64,000 bases of DNA from Dermanyssus gallinae (GCA_003439945.1 QVRM01002492.1:342703-406702); one strand, 5' to 3'; shown: positions 20,601-32,477, counted from the stretch's first letter. Translations and numbers: made by a program. Notes: a model not told the origin generated them from the letters alone.

Positions 20601-22390
20601 GATGATCAAAATAACAGAATCCCCTTGCATTTTTTTTCATGATGACTTCGATTGTAGTCCAATGTGGCACTCATCTCACTACGAAATCGGAAACTATAAA
20701 AACCTAAGAGTGGCCGGTCACACCCATGTGAAACCCAACCTCGATTTGCCAGGATATCTGTCCTGTGCGACGACGTTGCCACACGAACTAAACCACAACG
20801 TCGGTACAGTACGCCGAGCAGTAGGGTGGTTAATATAATCTGTATGTGCACCTGGATGGACCTTTAAGACCTTCTTTATTGAGCGAATCGTCATAGTCGA
20901 AGACGTCTGTTTTCCCGCTAGATTTGGCGGCCACCGTCCGTCGTGGAAGGCAAGGAAGGCGAAAGGAACAGACAGAGGAAAGAGCAAGAGGGGGACAGAA
21001 AGCCAAGACGATCGAGAGAAAATATAAAGAAATAGAGAGATGAGATAGAGATCAACAGAGAGAGAGAGAGAGAGGGGGGGAGAGAGGAGAGAGATAGAGC
21101 TATCGAGAGGAAGAGAAGAGAGGGGAGATATACATAGAGGCTCGAGTAGTCGCGAAGTCGTGCGTGTCCTCACAAGTCTCGTCGTGCGCACCATCTCTAT
21201 TCCCCCTCCAACCTCCCGCCCGCCCTCCCTCTCTGCTCTCGTGATGTCAGCGCTTGTGGTTCCTATCGGAGTTTTCCTCGTTGCCGTCGGGGTTTAGCCA
21301 TGACTCTGCGCATGCGGCGCCGGCAGCGGCGGACACTGGGCCTTGTGGTGCGGCCGATCCTGGTTCGTTGAGTTCGTTGGCTGGCTCGGTCGCTCGGTTG
21401 CTCGCATAATGATCGCGAACGCGGGTGGTGCTGCTTGCTGGTCGCTTAGCTCGGGCACCTCGCTTAGCTTGGCGGAGCGTCTTCTCCGAGCAGCATCGTG
21501 AGCGGGAACCGCAGCAGCGTCAGCGTCAGTGTCAGAGTCAGCAACACAGCCGCTGCAGCCGTTGCCGCCGCAGACGCCGCCACTGCAATAAATCAGGGCG
21601 GAAGAATGAACGGCCAACATATCGGCCGCCGCCTGCCTATAATATGTTGGCCACGTTGGACGACGAGAAGACTAGCCGAGTCGAGTCGGGTTGAGTCGAT
21701 ACTGCCATCGCTGCCGTCGCTGCTGCCAAGTGGATTTGCGGCTCGCGGGCTCAAGTAGCGTCGCGCACATATCGAGCGACGGATCATCTTCGCCACTAAG
21801 GCAGGCTGGTTGTCTGGTTGGTTGGCCGGCAGGCAAATAGCCAGAAGACTTATAGACTGAGAGACCCAAGGAAAAAACGAACGGACAGTTAGACAGACAG
21901 ACCGACAGATCCCATAGACGGACGGATGAATGGGCTGAGGCTAAAGGGAAAATAGACTGAGAAACAAGCCGCAGCCAGCGGCAGCAGCAGGGCAGCACAA
22001 GTAGGAGGAGTGATGTTCTCGGTATCTCTTTCCTTGTTCCTTTGTTTCTTGTTCATTTTCTTTCTTTTTTCTTCTCCTTCTCATTCTTCTGCTTCTACTG
22101 CCGCTGCTGCTGCTTTAAAGGAACACGGGCACGACTTCGGCGGGCGCTGGATAGATACATCGTGCCACGCACGCTAACCTCGCCACCACAACCACAGCCA
22201 CTGGCGGACCCACATGACTGCTTACGGGATAGACGGAAAGCTGGGGAACGAAACACAGAGAGTGAGAGAGGGAAAAACGGGGAAGAGGGAACAGGAGATA
22301 TTGAGACAGGGGTAGAGAGAGAGATAAAACGAAACAGTTATCGAAGCATAGAGCAAAGCAAGATAATGAACACGCGTAGAGCTGTTTGAA
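20601..22390. other. No gene recognised; purine-rich and CG-rich patches
   Basis: A GA-rich stretch at about 20985-21130, including a GA run at 21055-21073, is followed by CG-richer sequence to about 21800. The frames over these are simple read-through. A 79-residue plus frame at 20599-20838 has ordinary composition but no recognised motif. Confidence 0.5.
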
Positions 22391-22396
22391 AGTGAA

Positions 22397-22430
22397 TGAT
22401 ATATATATATATATATATATAGATATATAC
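22397..22430. repeat. (TA)n microsatellite
   Basis: A short interrupted TA tract. Confidence 0.9.
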
Positions 22431-22639
22431 ACATTATATATGTGTGTTTAGTCATAAATGTGTGTGTATGTGCGTTTCGAAAGAGCGGCATAAAATGAGG
22501 TGGCATATGGCAAATCTTCATTCGATAACACCACTACTTTATGCACGCGGGCGGTATCTTTGGAGGGCGTGGTGGTGGTGTCAGTCATTTTTAGTCGGCT
22601 TTGCTTAACGTGGCCAACAAGCTATATGTGTACTGTCTG

Positions 22640-23162
22640 ATATTTTTGTTGCTGTGGTTAGTTGTTATTGCTAATGTTGTTGTTGTTGCTGTGTATGTTG
22701 ACGACGTTGTTGTTGTGATTGGTTGTGATTGATTTTGTTGTTGCCACGTATGTTGACGTTGTTGTTGTTTCAGTTGCGGCTACTCATGTTGTTGCTCTTA
22801 CTGGCCGTGGTAAGAATAGCAGCAGCAGCAATGACGACCTCGTCGCGTAGCTCGACGAGAAGCAAGAGGTTTGTTGTGATTGAACGGGCCGGAAGGTATT
22901 TAGAGCGTAGTGTTGTTATCTGCAGTACTAATGATGGTGAAGTTGCAGGCTCTCGTAGCGGCAGCAGCGTTGCTCGGTGACGACTCTCGAACGCATTCAT
23001 GCGCGCGCGGGAATGCCGCCAACAACAACAACAACAGCAACAACAGCAACAATAACAACAACAACGACAACAGCAACAACAACAACAACAGCAACAACAA
23101 CAGCAACAGCAGCAGTAGCTACAACAACAACGACAACAGCAGCAACAACAACAACGACGACG

Positions 23163-23210
<48 letters not shown>

Positions 23211-23236
23211 GCAACAACAACAACAACGACGACATA
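22640..23236. repeat. GTT tract switching to a long CAA tract
   Basis: GTT/GTG triplets with repeated short phrases (TGTATGTTGACG-GTTGTTG, twice) run from about 22645 to 22795. After about 220 bp of mixed sequence, an almost continuous CAA/CAG/CGA tract runs from 23019 to 23235. The minus frame over it reads as poly-Cys, Leu or Ser and the plus frame as poly-Asn or Thr, and none of them is a credible protein. Confidence 0.9.
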
Positions 23237-23600
23237 AGCTCTTCAAGTCTCGGCTGTTGCCGCCGATGAGGCTGCGGCTGCTGCGGCTGCCGCGTCTGCA
23301 GCTCCTCATGCACGTCACGACCGGAGGTCACGAGTTGTGGCCGAGCTGCTTCTCGGCTGCTCTGAGTCCTCGACGACGACGACGACGACCACGACGGCGA
23401 CGACCACGACAACTTTGGGCGGTCGGCCGGGCGGCCGGACGAGCGGGCGGTTCGTCGCCACAGCCGCCCCAGCAGCGACTCGGCGTTGGTGGCGGCTGTA
23501 GCGTGTGTTGGCTTTCGTTGCTGCTTCGTCGTTCGTGTTGTTTCTACCTGACCAACCGACGAACGTTCACCGCCGCCGCCGCCGCTAGCCAAGAGAGTGA
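23237..23600. other. GC-rich DNA, no gene recognised
   Basis: Rich in CGG, GCC and ACG triplets. All frames are open for stretches because stops are rare in such sequence. No domain is seen. Confidence 0.5.
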
Positions 23601-23611
23601 GTGAGAGACGA

Positions 23612-23696
23612 TACATATATTATATATATATATATAAAGAGAGGGAGAGATTATTTATATTTATATATATATATTTTTTTTTTGTATATATATATA
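23612..23696. repeat. (TA)n microsatellites
   Basis: Two TA tracts (about 23612-23636 and 23664-23696) separated by a short purine-rich stretch, and followed by a GA run to about 23713. Confidence 0.9.
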
Positions 23697-23921
23697 TGGA
23701 GAGAGAGAGAGAGCCGGACGCCCGTCGTCTGTCTGCTTGGCTGCCAGCGCCCAACCTTCGAACCAGTTCGAGCCACGCCGCGCAGCAACATACGCAGACA
23801 TCACGCAGCCAGAAACGCAGCGTCCTTGTCGCTCGTTGCTCAACTGCTGCCTTCCTGATGATAAATGATTTTTGTATACAAGTGCATAAGTGTATCTATG
23901 TGTATATACGAGTATATACGA

Positions 23922-24026
<105 letters not shown>

Positions 24027-24314
24027 CACACACAATTGTCGCTCCACTTATATTCTTAATAAAACTGTGTTATAAAAAATGTATGTTTATATAGATGTAT
24101 ACGTGGGGAATATCAGGCAAATGTTTGAAGTTTCTGTGATAGAATGCAGACATAATTTGAATCGTTTCTCTATACTGGAAGTAGACTTTTGTATTCAAAT
24201 TTCGACGTATTATCCACCAATGCTTAGAAATTTTTGGCGGACGGTAGATTTGTGCATAGAAATAATGTCCAAAGCGCGTTTTTATGTCTTGTTTTTATTT
24301 TTATCTAGCTAAAA

Positions 24315-24600
24315 TCGCACGATGCCAAATCGGCTGAATGAATTGCGTGCTTCACAAGCGTGACTCCAGATACGGCATCTACCGAGCAAATTCTCTTTGA
24401 TGAGTCCGAAATAGTCGAGCAGGATCTTATGAAAAGACATGGTGTCCAAGCCCAAAGCCTCCTCTAGCGATTCAAATGTTATGTTTCAGCTTTCGTTAAT
24501 CACAGCCTTCACATTTCCGTCTTTCGTTGCTGCTTTTGGACGTCCTTCGCGGGCTTCTTCGTACAAATTGAAATGTCCGAAAATGTGTGGAATTTAAGAA
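24315..24600 (-). pseudogene. Mariner-type transposase fragment 1 (N-terminal helix-turn-helix region)
   Basis: On the minus strand, about 24579 to 24380 reads HFNLYEEAREGRPKAATKDG then NVKAVINES, a stop, then NITFESLEEALGLDT, SFHKILLDYFGLIKEN. This is the layout of the paired-like DNA-binding part of mariner transposases: the (D)EPREGRP linker, then a second helix-turn-helix with TF..LE..LG and SxHKIL..xxGL. The catalytic DDE/D domain is not visible. One in-frame stop and the missing C-terminus make it non-functional. Fragment 2 at 28.79 kb is related and has the same orientation. Confidence 0.8.
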
Positions 24601-25199
24601 GTGTTCTGTGTTATTGAATCGCACTCTTCTGGTGCTTTATCTCAGCCGGCCGACCGAAGCTCGTCAAAACACTATTGTGCACTTAATCCTCGCTGGAAGT
24701 TGTATAAAAGAACAGTACACCTTTTGGCCATCAGCATGATTATGCTTGCTATTTTCCACCACGTTGTATCTGGGAGAATCGTCTCTAATGTGCTACACAT
24801 AAAAAGATGAAGCTATCCGCCAGAGGGTTCGAATATAACTCACTCCACTAAGGGGGAATTTTCAAAAACTTACCTAGAATTCTACGTATATTAGTATTGC
24901 ACAAGTTGCATTTTCTCCGTGAACTATCGGCATGGCATGGTATGGAGTGGTACCTGTCACATTTGCTCAGTCATGCATCTGCATCTTTGGTAGTGACAAA
25001 ACTCTCTCTATGATACAGCACGCAACAAAATCCTTTTGCGGTAAACGAGTTTGTTAAATATCTGTTGCCCCTGCTGCTCGCCAAACTTTACTCCGCAACG
25101 TTCAGACTTCTAAAATACCCACATATACTCCTCATTTTACCTTATTTCACCTAGCCATATAGTCCTCAAATGCCCTACTTATTGTCAGACCCTACGATG
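24601..25199. other. No gene recognised
   Basis: AT-rich DNA between the mariner fragment and the next retroelement remnant. No repeat stands out. Confidence 0.45.
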
Positions 25200-25239
25200 T
25201 CTATAAGTGCGCTGTAAGCAACGACACTCTCTCAAGTAG

Positions 25240-25272
25240 GATCGTGAACTGGAAAGGGTCCAGTTCACGATC
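25240..25272. other. Perfect 14-bp inverted repeat (hairpin)
   Basis: GATCGTGAACTGGA at 25240-25253 is followed by a 5-base loop (AAGGG) and its exact reverse complement at 25259-25272. It lies just 3', in minus-strand sense, of the RT active-site segment. Confidence 0.9.
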
Positions 25273-25284
25273 TTGTCACGATTG

Positions 25285-25560
25285 TAGTCTCTTCTTGTCC
25301 ACGTAGCTCACTAAACTTTCTGTTTCTGTATAACCAGACTCCTACCATAAACCACAATGTCGTCGGCGTACATTTTTGCCCACTCCAGATTCATCTAGTA
25401 CATCGTATCAAGAAGGACAATAGACTCAGTAATTTTAATAGTTTATTTGGAACTCTTTTTGCGGCTAGCTTGTCAACAAAGTTGTTTGTGTGTGCCATAT
25501 CGAACGCTGCTTTTAGGTTCAAGTGATATGCACGTTTGAACGTTATTCTTATCTACGACT
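25285..25560 (-). pseudogene. Reverse transcriptase fragment of a minus-strand non-LTR element
   Basis: On the minus strand, about 25530-25440 reads LNLKAAFDMAHTNNFVDKL then AAKRVPNKLLKLL, the first RT palm block. About 25370-25335 reads KMYADDIVVYGRS, with an intact YADD active site. The two are only about 70 bp apart, so the intervening palm blocks are deleted. It follows the endonuclease-like frame at 26.1-26.5 kb in the same direction. Confidence 0.75.
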
Positions 25561-26103
25561 ATGGCCTTGTTTTTAAATTTCTTTTCCCATAACTATGGAG
25601 AGGATGTTCGTGCCTTTCCATGCTTTCGGGGTTTGCCGTCACCGTCAGCATTTCAGCAAAATTATTCCCAAACCCTTTTGTTTCAAACGCGTTTTTCTCG
25701 CTCTGTTTTGTCCACGGTGTGGCTGCGTCTCATCTTTTCTTATATGCTCACTTAAACCCTATGTTTATGGTCGCTAATGTCTCACTGCTGGAAAGGTCTT
25801 TACATCATTGTGCCTCCGGATAACTCCGTTTACCTCCCTCTTTATTTTAACATATTGTGTAATATCTTCTTGAACTTTTGTGGAATATCTTTTTGATCTT
25901 CTGTGTGATACCCTTTTCATTCATCTGCTACTTACATCCGCGATTACAGCTGGTTTGTTTCCCTAACTGTTAATGTCTTCTCAACCCAGTCCCCTCCCTG
26001 AGGGTCGTGTCCTTCCTTAAAAAGATTATGCACTACTTGCCAGTAACTGTAACAAATATGTCAAGGATCGATGCCCAACGTTAGACCTAAAAGTCCATGT
26101 ATC
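25561..26103. other. Linker region of the minus-strand element, no clear motif
   Basis: It lies between the endonuclease-like frame and the RT fragment. No block could be identified; short plus-strand frames at 25561-25823 are taken as shadows. Confidence 0.35.
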
Positions 26104-26535
26104 TTATCTTCTCACAATCCAGCAATTTATTTGCTCTAGAGTTTTCAGAAGAGCTTCAGTTATTCGCGACTTTTGGTAGTCCGGCCTTGCGTTGACGTCC
26201 TCAGCGAAAGCTAGTGTAGCATTTTGCGGTAACAATTTCGCTTCGGTCAAAATACATTCGATCATGGTTTCGGTCAGGTTGGGCTTCATATCAACCGCGA
26301 CCAATGCACCGTCTAAAACGCTAAGCCAATTTTTTTCCGAAAATATGCCTACCCCCATTTTCCAAGCTCGCGCCCTGCGGAAAATTGACGTTTCTTCCGT
26401 GTGCCTATTCCACTTTGTTCTGCACGCGCAAGGTCTCCGCAGAAGCCTCTCAGGTAAAAAAAAACGTTCTACAGCACACATCTCTACATAAAAAGGTGTC
26501 CGCTTCTTAACGTACGTTTTCTCCTGTAGGATCAT
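26104..26535 (-). pseudogene. Endonuclease-like frame of a minus-strand non-LTR element
   Basis: This 143-residue frame ends with a segment resembling the apurinic-type endonuclease of R1-like elements: a VxAVDxxPN block, then LAFAEDVNARPDYQKSR, which corresponds to the GDxNA catalytic block with its Asp and Asn kept, then LLKTLEQIN. The frame is only a part of the roughly 220-residue domain, and its N-terminal half is less recognisable. It lies between a gag-like region (27.2 kb) and an RT fragment (25.3-25.56 kb) in consistent order. Confidence 0.6.
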
Positions 26536-27800
26536 AATAGTCCATGTCGTTGAAGTTCCACAGTACTATACATCATTTCGTTCCGCTCTCCTCTTGTTCC
26601 GTACCTACTTTGATAGCTCTTTTAGGTGTGCTCTAGGGGCTACCTAGTGTATGATCTTTTTTTGCGGGGTCAATGCGATTGTTAGGATGGCTCATGTTCG
26701 AGGCATTTCATCTGTCAGCCGCGGTTGCACTGTACGTCCGTGAATACTGTAGGAAGTCTGTTGTCCCCTTAGTGTTATGCAGCAGTAGCCGAACCATATC
26801 GATGGACATATAAGATGTTTCTGGATAGATTGATAGCCACACTGCGGCTATTATCTGGCTACTATCGCGGGCTGCAGCGAGTTTAACAGTCACGAGACGG
26901 CAGTGGATAATTAGGAAAGTCATATGGAATATCGTCTTTAAAAAGTCTTCCGCTTTGGTAGTTGTGCAGAGGACTGTGTGTGCACAAGAGGCATGTAAGG
27001 CCTCTCTTCTCTCTCGAACTAGATCGCCGCATCGTGCGCTGGGACGACGGCGTATCTTTGACTGGAAAACATTTGCTGACGGTTCGATGTCATTGACAGG
27101 CGCACAGCTTAGCTAGGGGTTGCAGCAGTTTAACCAACATAGGCGCCGTGGGGTCTCTTATTGTTACCATTCCATCAAGCCCCTAAGGACAGGTTTTTGC
27201 AGTCTTTGTCCCTATGTGATCAGCAAACCCACAGCGTTTGCACTGTAATTTAAGTTAAAAAACGCTTTTGTGCACATAGACCTGATCTAGGCTGTAGCAT
27301 TGATGGCAAGGTTGTAGCTCTCCGTAAAATAGTATCGCGTGCGATTTCAAAGTCAGAACTACTACCGATCGGGCAACGCTATTCCATTGGCCAAGAGGGT
27401 GAGGGCATAAATTATCGGCGTTATTTCTACTTGAGGTACTTTTTGGCTTCTTCTAAAGCCTTCTGCAGTCTATTTCAGCTCCGTCCTTTGTTTTCCTATG
27501 AGTGCTTATTCTCAGAGCTCTTGGGCATCTTTACCTTGTGTCGCTCGGACGTCACGCGAGGGCTGGAGGCAGATAATCTAGAGAAGAAAGACCTCTGTTG
27601 GAAGGAACACCAGGGTTGTAGACCTGGTACAACCAGGTCCACTACGAGACCAGTAAACTTACGGAGTGGCACAGATGCAAACATGCAAATTTGTCCGCCT
27701 ACTGTCTGATCCGGACTCTCACTGGTCATGGCAGTTTTAGGACCCACATAGTAAAGTGATTAGAAAGGCTAAGGTGAGCACGTGTGTTGCGCCTGCAATC
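26536..27800 (-). pseudogene. Gag-like ORF1 remnant of the minus-strand non-LTR element
   Basis: On the minus strand, about 27320-27205 reads GELQPCHQCYSLDQVYVH, then (after a stop) LQCKRCGFADHIGTK. These look like two degraded CCHC zinc knuckles (CxxC then H). The upstream frame (27747-27496) may be part of the same ORF1 but has no diagnostic motif. Assignment rests on the knuckles and on the position upstream of the endonuclease-like frame. Confidence 0.45.
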
Positions 27801-28011
27801 CCAACGTCGATCGCCCTCATTCGACACGCAGGGCTTTCCAAATGACAAGGCTGGCGGTTCCTGATCCCGACTAGAAGTATAGTGCCGCCATATCTTTCAA
27901 CTGTCGCCTTCTGCAACCTAGTTGGGCCATCCTTCGTGCCTGTGGTGTTACGCTGTTACTACAGCTAGTGATGCTTCCAATGCATGCAAACTAATTAGAC
28001 CGTTCTCGTTG

Positions 28012-28014
<3 letters not shown>

Positions 28015-28076
<62 letters not shown>

Positions 28077-28082
28077 TATATA
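28015..28082. repeat. (TA)n microsatellite
   Basis: About 60 bp of pure TA with a short interrupted tail. Confidence 0.95.
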
Positions 28083-28404
28083 AGAAAAGAAAAGCTCAGT
28101 AGTCCAGGACTAACAGTAATTCAGCAGAACCTGCAACCGGACTGTCTCCAAAAAGTGGCATTAAGAAGTCATCTTGTTGAGTGTTAATGAGCGCTTAAAT
28201 GTAAGCCGCCTGACGGGACGAAATAGAGACAAATTCCGGGAGTATTGAAGCTGAAAAGTGCTCTACAGGCCACAAGGAAGTCCAAAAGCGATGACGGTGA
28301 TAATGATAGATTCCATTGTTTTCCTTTGGACATACGCATCTGGCTCACAAAAGAATTTCACCTAAGCAAATGGCGTGACTCTATTATTAAATACGATGGT
28401 TTAC

Positions 28405-28479
28405 GGTGCTAACATAACAAAGTGCTCTTCAAGGTGCTAACATAACAAAGTGCTCTTCAAGGTGCTAACATAACAAAGT
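28405..28479. repeat. 28-bp tandem repeat, 2.7 units
   Basis: Units start at 28405, 28433 and 28461. The first two are identical and the third is cut after 19 bases, where the sequence continues into TTATATAAATAAA. The last unit plus that continuation also occurs at 43953-43988. Confidence 0.95.
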
Positions 28480-28784
28480 TATATAAATAAACATTTTAAA
28501 TACGGTGATAGAACCTACACGAATGTTATGGCCGAGAATTGTGTCACAGAACTTCCATGAAAGTCACACTCAGTCAGTTTATCAATGTTAGGTCGTACAT
28601 AGTTGTAAATTCGCTGTAGGTGTACACAGGGGCTTGACGAAGTTTTTGCAACCTTTATGATCGTGCAAGGATATGTTTTTGAAGGTAGAACTATTCTATC
28701 TAGAATTTCTCGAATTTCGATTCTCGTCGAGTTTTGCCAAAAACTGTAGAGCCAGAAAACCCCGCGTGTTTTCCGTCATGTGAC

Positions 28785-28990
28785 AAATCGCAAGGCAGCC
28801 AACAAGCAGATTTTTGGTGAGTCCGAGCTGGTCGGAAAGGATGCTATGGAGGAAAACGGCAAGCCTGCAGTCTCCTCCAGCGATACAAATGTTTTGTCCG
28901 CACCTTTATCGACCATTGCTGCCGTTTGGACGCCCTTCACGAGGTTCGTCGTTCAGATTGAAGTGTCCAGTTTGAACTTTTTCGTATCAT
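28785..28990 (-). pseudogene. Mariner-type transposase fragment 2
   Basis: On the minus strand, about 28971-28930 reads HFNLNDEPREGRP. After a frame change, TFVSLEETAGLP and then HSILSDQLGLTKN follow down to about 28815. The blocks match fragment 1 at 24.3 kb and the DEPREGRP plus helix-turn-helix layout of mariner transposases. At least two frameshifts and a stop are present, and the catalytic domain is absent. Confidence 0.78.
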
Positions 28991-29175
28991 CCGTACACGT
29001 TGTTCAGGGATAGGGACCAATGATAAATCGAACCTCTTCGTAGCATTCGAATGCGGCTCCGGTATTTTCTTTAGCTTTAAGTATAAACAATCAGACAACA
29101 CTTCTGTAACGTACAGTGTTTGTCTCATCTATATTCTGTGCATTGTAGCTATATCAATATTCTCTCTTCGGCGCA

Positions 29176-29342
<167 letters not shown>

Positions 29343-29469
29343 ACTCTACTTACGGGTCTGTAGAGCCGCGGCCGCCGCCATACGTTTTTACTGAAAGGTT
29401 TCTCGCCTATTACTGCTAGTTAAAAGCTGACGACTATTCTGTTCGTAGAGCGTAGCTGGCCGACTCTAC

Positions 29470-29620
29470 GGCAGCAGCGACGTCAACAACAGCAACAACA
29501 ACAACAACAACTGTAACGACACCAACATGAGCATGAACAACAACAACAACAAAAAACAACAGCAACAACAACAATTATAACAACAACAAAAACAACAACA
29601 ACAGCAAAAACAACAAGAAC
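29470..29620. repeat. CAA triplet tract
   Basis: Interrupted CAA/CAG triplets, about 145 bp. Confidence 0.9.
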
Positions 29621-29794
29621 GGGCAGGCACACGTTTCTGTAATTCCGAGGGTGAGAGCGCCCACGGCCAGGTTGACTGCAGCAGCCTCACGACAGACGAC
29701 TTTAGCTCTCCCCATCGTACGAAGGCGCCAACCAGCTTCTCCACTATAGTACCTATCTATCTACACGGTCGGTCCGCTGAAGTCGTCGCGTCGC

Positions 29795-29798
29795 GGCC

Positions 29799-29832
<34 letters not shown>

Positions 29833-30390
29833 TTATCGTCGTCGTTGTCGATTGGGGAACGGCTCGAAGAACGAACAGATATCGTCGCATCCCGCCTCAG
29901 TCTTGGTGTCCTTTTTCGACTGCTGCTTCTTCTTCTTCTTTTTCTTCTACTACTAGTTCCTCGCCATGGTTTACCTTCGCAGCGTGCCGTAATCGTATTC
30001 GAAGAGAGTATTAGCGCCTGTTTCAGTTTTGGCTCTCGCAAGTCTCGGAGACAAGCAGAGCCCCCTAATCGCGACGGCCAAGCAACAGCAGCAAGAGTAG
30101 CAACCGTAACAACAACACCCGTAACAACAACAACAACACCCGTAACAACAAGAACAGCAACACCCGTCACAACAACAACACCCGTCACAACAACAACAAC
30201 AACAACAACACGCGTAACAAGAACGACAAAAGTCCCAGTAATGATAACGACGGGGATAGCAAGAATTATGGCAGTAATAACGACAACAACCACCACAATA
30301 ACGAAGACACACACAACAACAATAAGAACAACAGCAACAACAACAAGAATAACCAGATCAACAACATCAGCAGCAGCAGCAGCAGCAGCA
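29795..30390. repeat. GTT tract switching to a CAA tract with a CACCCGTAACAACAA unit
   Basis: GTT triplets at 29798-29835 are followed, after mixed sequence, by CAA-rich DNA at about 30085-30385. Within the latter a 15-30 bp unit (CACCCGTAACAACAACA) recurs about five times at 30115-30200. The long plus and minus frames here are repeat products. Confidence 0.88.
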
Positions 30391-31534
30391 ATAGGTAAAA
30401 CCAGTAAGAACCTCAAAGGCTCACACAGTCCGCACAGAACACGATATAAACCGACCATCAATGAAAGCAAACACTACTGAGTTGAACCACTGATAACGAA
30501 ACAAAAGTATGTAAATACACTACCGCAGACAGACGCATCAGAACGATAAGTGCAATCATTCCATTGATATCGATAAGCAAAAGCAAATCAAGCGAGCAAT
30601 GACATGTCGTAACAGCGTTAAAGGTACTAATTAGTTATTGTAGGACGTAATAATCATAAGTTCAATAATATTGATACATTAGGAAAAAACAAACAACTAC
30701 CCGCATCAAAAAACATCTATAACAACAACAACAGTAACAACAACAGTAATGAAAGCAACGTAGTAATGTAGTTGGCTAGTCAATCAGCGGGCCAGTAAGA
30801 CCCTATTCGAGTCTATCTACACTCGTGATCGTAATTTAGCTTTGGCGGCGGAAGCTTGCGTGGAATTGTATTGAGGGAGATAGAAGAAACTAAAATGACG
30901 GGGGGGAGGGCGGAGGAAAGCGAAAGAGAGCGTAGAGCAGGACCAGAAAATATCAAAATGCGTCCGCGTGAAAAGCAGGGGTGGAAGTGCGCGTTCGTTC
31001 ACATATGAATAACGAGCCCCTCCCCCTTATTCTTTTATTAGAAGAGTTCTTTTATTAGAAGAAGACTGTTGGAGCATGCTGTCTGCCGGAAACAATCTAC
31101 TAAATTGGCCTGCGTCTGTCTGAGTTGCTGAACCCAGGGTTGCTGCAGAGGGCAGCAGCGACTACTGGTTGTTCGAAACGGTCCTCAACCGCATCAGTGC
31201 AAAGTGTCAATCAATGTATCTATCATAAGCATCATTGTTTGTCAGATCATCGAGGTGACATTCTAAATCAATCATCAACGTGCTGGCTATCTTGGATGCG
31301 TTTTGCATTTGCGTTAACATTGTTGTTGTTGTTGTTGCTGCTGCTGTTGCTGCTGTTGGTGTTGTTGTTGTTGTTGTTGTTGTTATTATTCTTCACAATT
31401 TTTTGCTATTGCCTTGCATATGCTCGTTGCTGTTGTTGATGTATTTCTTATTTGGAAAATTCGATTTAAAACAGTTTATTTGATTAATTATTTGTTTTCA
31501 AACACACGCTCCCTACAGGCTATCGGTCATCCCA
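30391..31534. other. No gene recognised; short triplet runs
   Basis: CAA triplets at about 30720-30750 and GTT/GCT triplets at 31318-31392 stand out. A 20-base phrase (TCTTTTATTAGAAGA) is repeated near 31032-31065. Otherwise the sequence is AT-rich. Confidence 0.5.
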
Positions 31535-31740
31535 GTTATCTATAATATCATTAATATGTATGGGCACCACGCAGTTTGTTTAAGATGTCACCATGAGCGC
31601 TGTCAGTTGCCTGACTGTGTGCCAATTCGCGACAGAAATCCACCTTGCCCACACACAAAACATAAGCGGAAGATTGCCATTATCAGATGCAATCCATACA
31701 CGCTGGTCGTGCGTGATTCGATAATAGCCCCAATATAATA
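31535..31740 (+). other. Unrecognised small frame with Cys/His pairs
   Basis: The 60-residue plus frame starting at 31556 has ordinary composition, no repeats, and several Cys and His (CLRCHHERCQLPDC, then PPCPHTKHK). This could be a metal-binding fragment or an old mobile-element piece. A minus frame is also open over the same DNA, there is no clear splice context, and I recognise no family. I do not call it a gene. Confidence 0.2.
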
Positions 31741-32477
31741 AATTATGTTGAGTAATCTATTAGGGTTCAACCTTTGCGACTTAAACATAAATGACGTTAA
31801 AAATGTTCCCGCTTTTTCTTCTCCATCTTCTTTAAATGTCAAAAAAGAGAGAGAGAGAGAGAGAGGAGGGGAGGGAAGAAGAAAAACTGATAATCGATTG
31901 AGCAATCGCCGATTTGTCTTCAGTAATTCGTAGCCGAGAAACAGAAAGCCGTCAGACGAAATTCATATGACGTTGCCACGCGCGAAGCACAGAGATCGTA
32001 GCACAAAGGACGCGAAAGAGAGATGGGAGGGGGTGGGAGAGAAGGGAAAAAAAGAAGATGAACAGGCCATGGCAGGCACAAATATGTGGGGGGGGGGCTG
32101 GGGGTGGACCAGCAGATGATGATGATACTGATACTGGCGATGATGATAAAATGTGGTGATAATTTTTTTTTGTTGAAAAAACGTCCAAAAACAGGAAAGA
32201 CGCGCCTTCGCCGCGGCCGCAGCGGCGCCCGTAGCGAGTGTCCGTAACCAGTCGTCGTGTGTCTATGAGCGGTGGCGGCTGTTGGCGGGCGGCTGGTCGT
32301 TTGGTGGCTCCACTCACGGCTTACTCGGCCATTGAACAACGGAGGTGGCGGTGGCGACTTCGGCTTAGGCGGCGACTACGCCGGTGATAATCTTGATGAC
32401 AACGCCCTCGCTCACCCAAAATAATAATAATAATGATGATGATGATGACGACGATGATGATCTTGCTGCTGACGACG

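Noticed and set aside
22770..23318. Cys-rich protein such as a metallothionein or keratin-associated protein
   Set aside because: Consecutive Cys codons come from TGT/TGC in the reverse of a CAA/CAG tract. Real Cys-rich proteins show spaced Cys motifs.
27728..27860. SINE-like head (GGCTAAGGTGAGCAC and CCTGCAATCCCAACGTCGAT)
   Set aside because: The resemblance to pol III boxes is weak and no copy or flanking duplication was found.
28405..28479. CRISPR array from the regular 28-bp units
   Set aside because: The units are contiguous with no spacers, and the DNA is eukaryotic.
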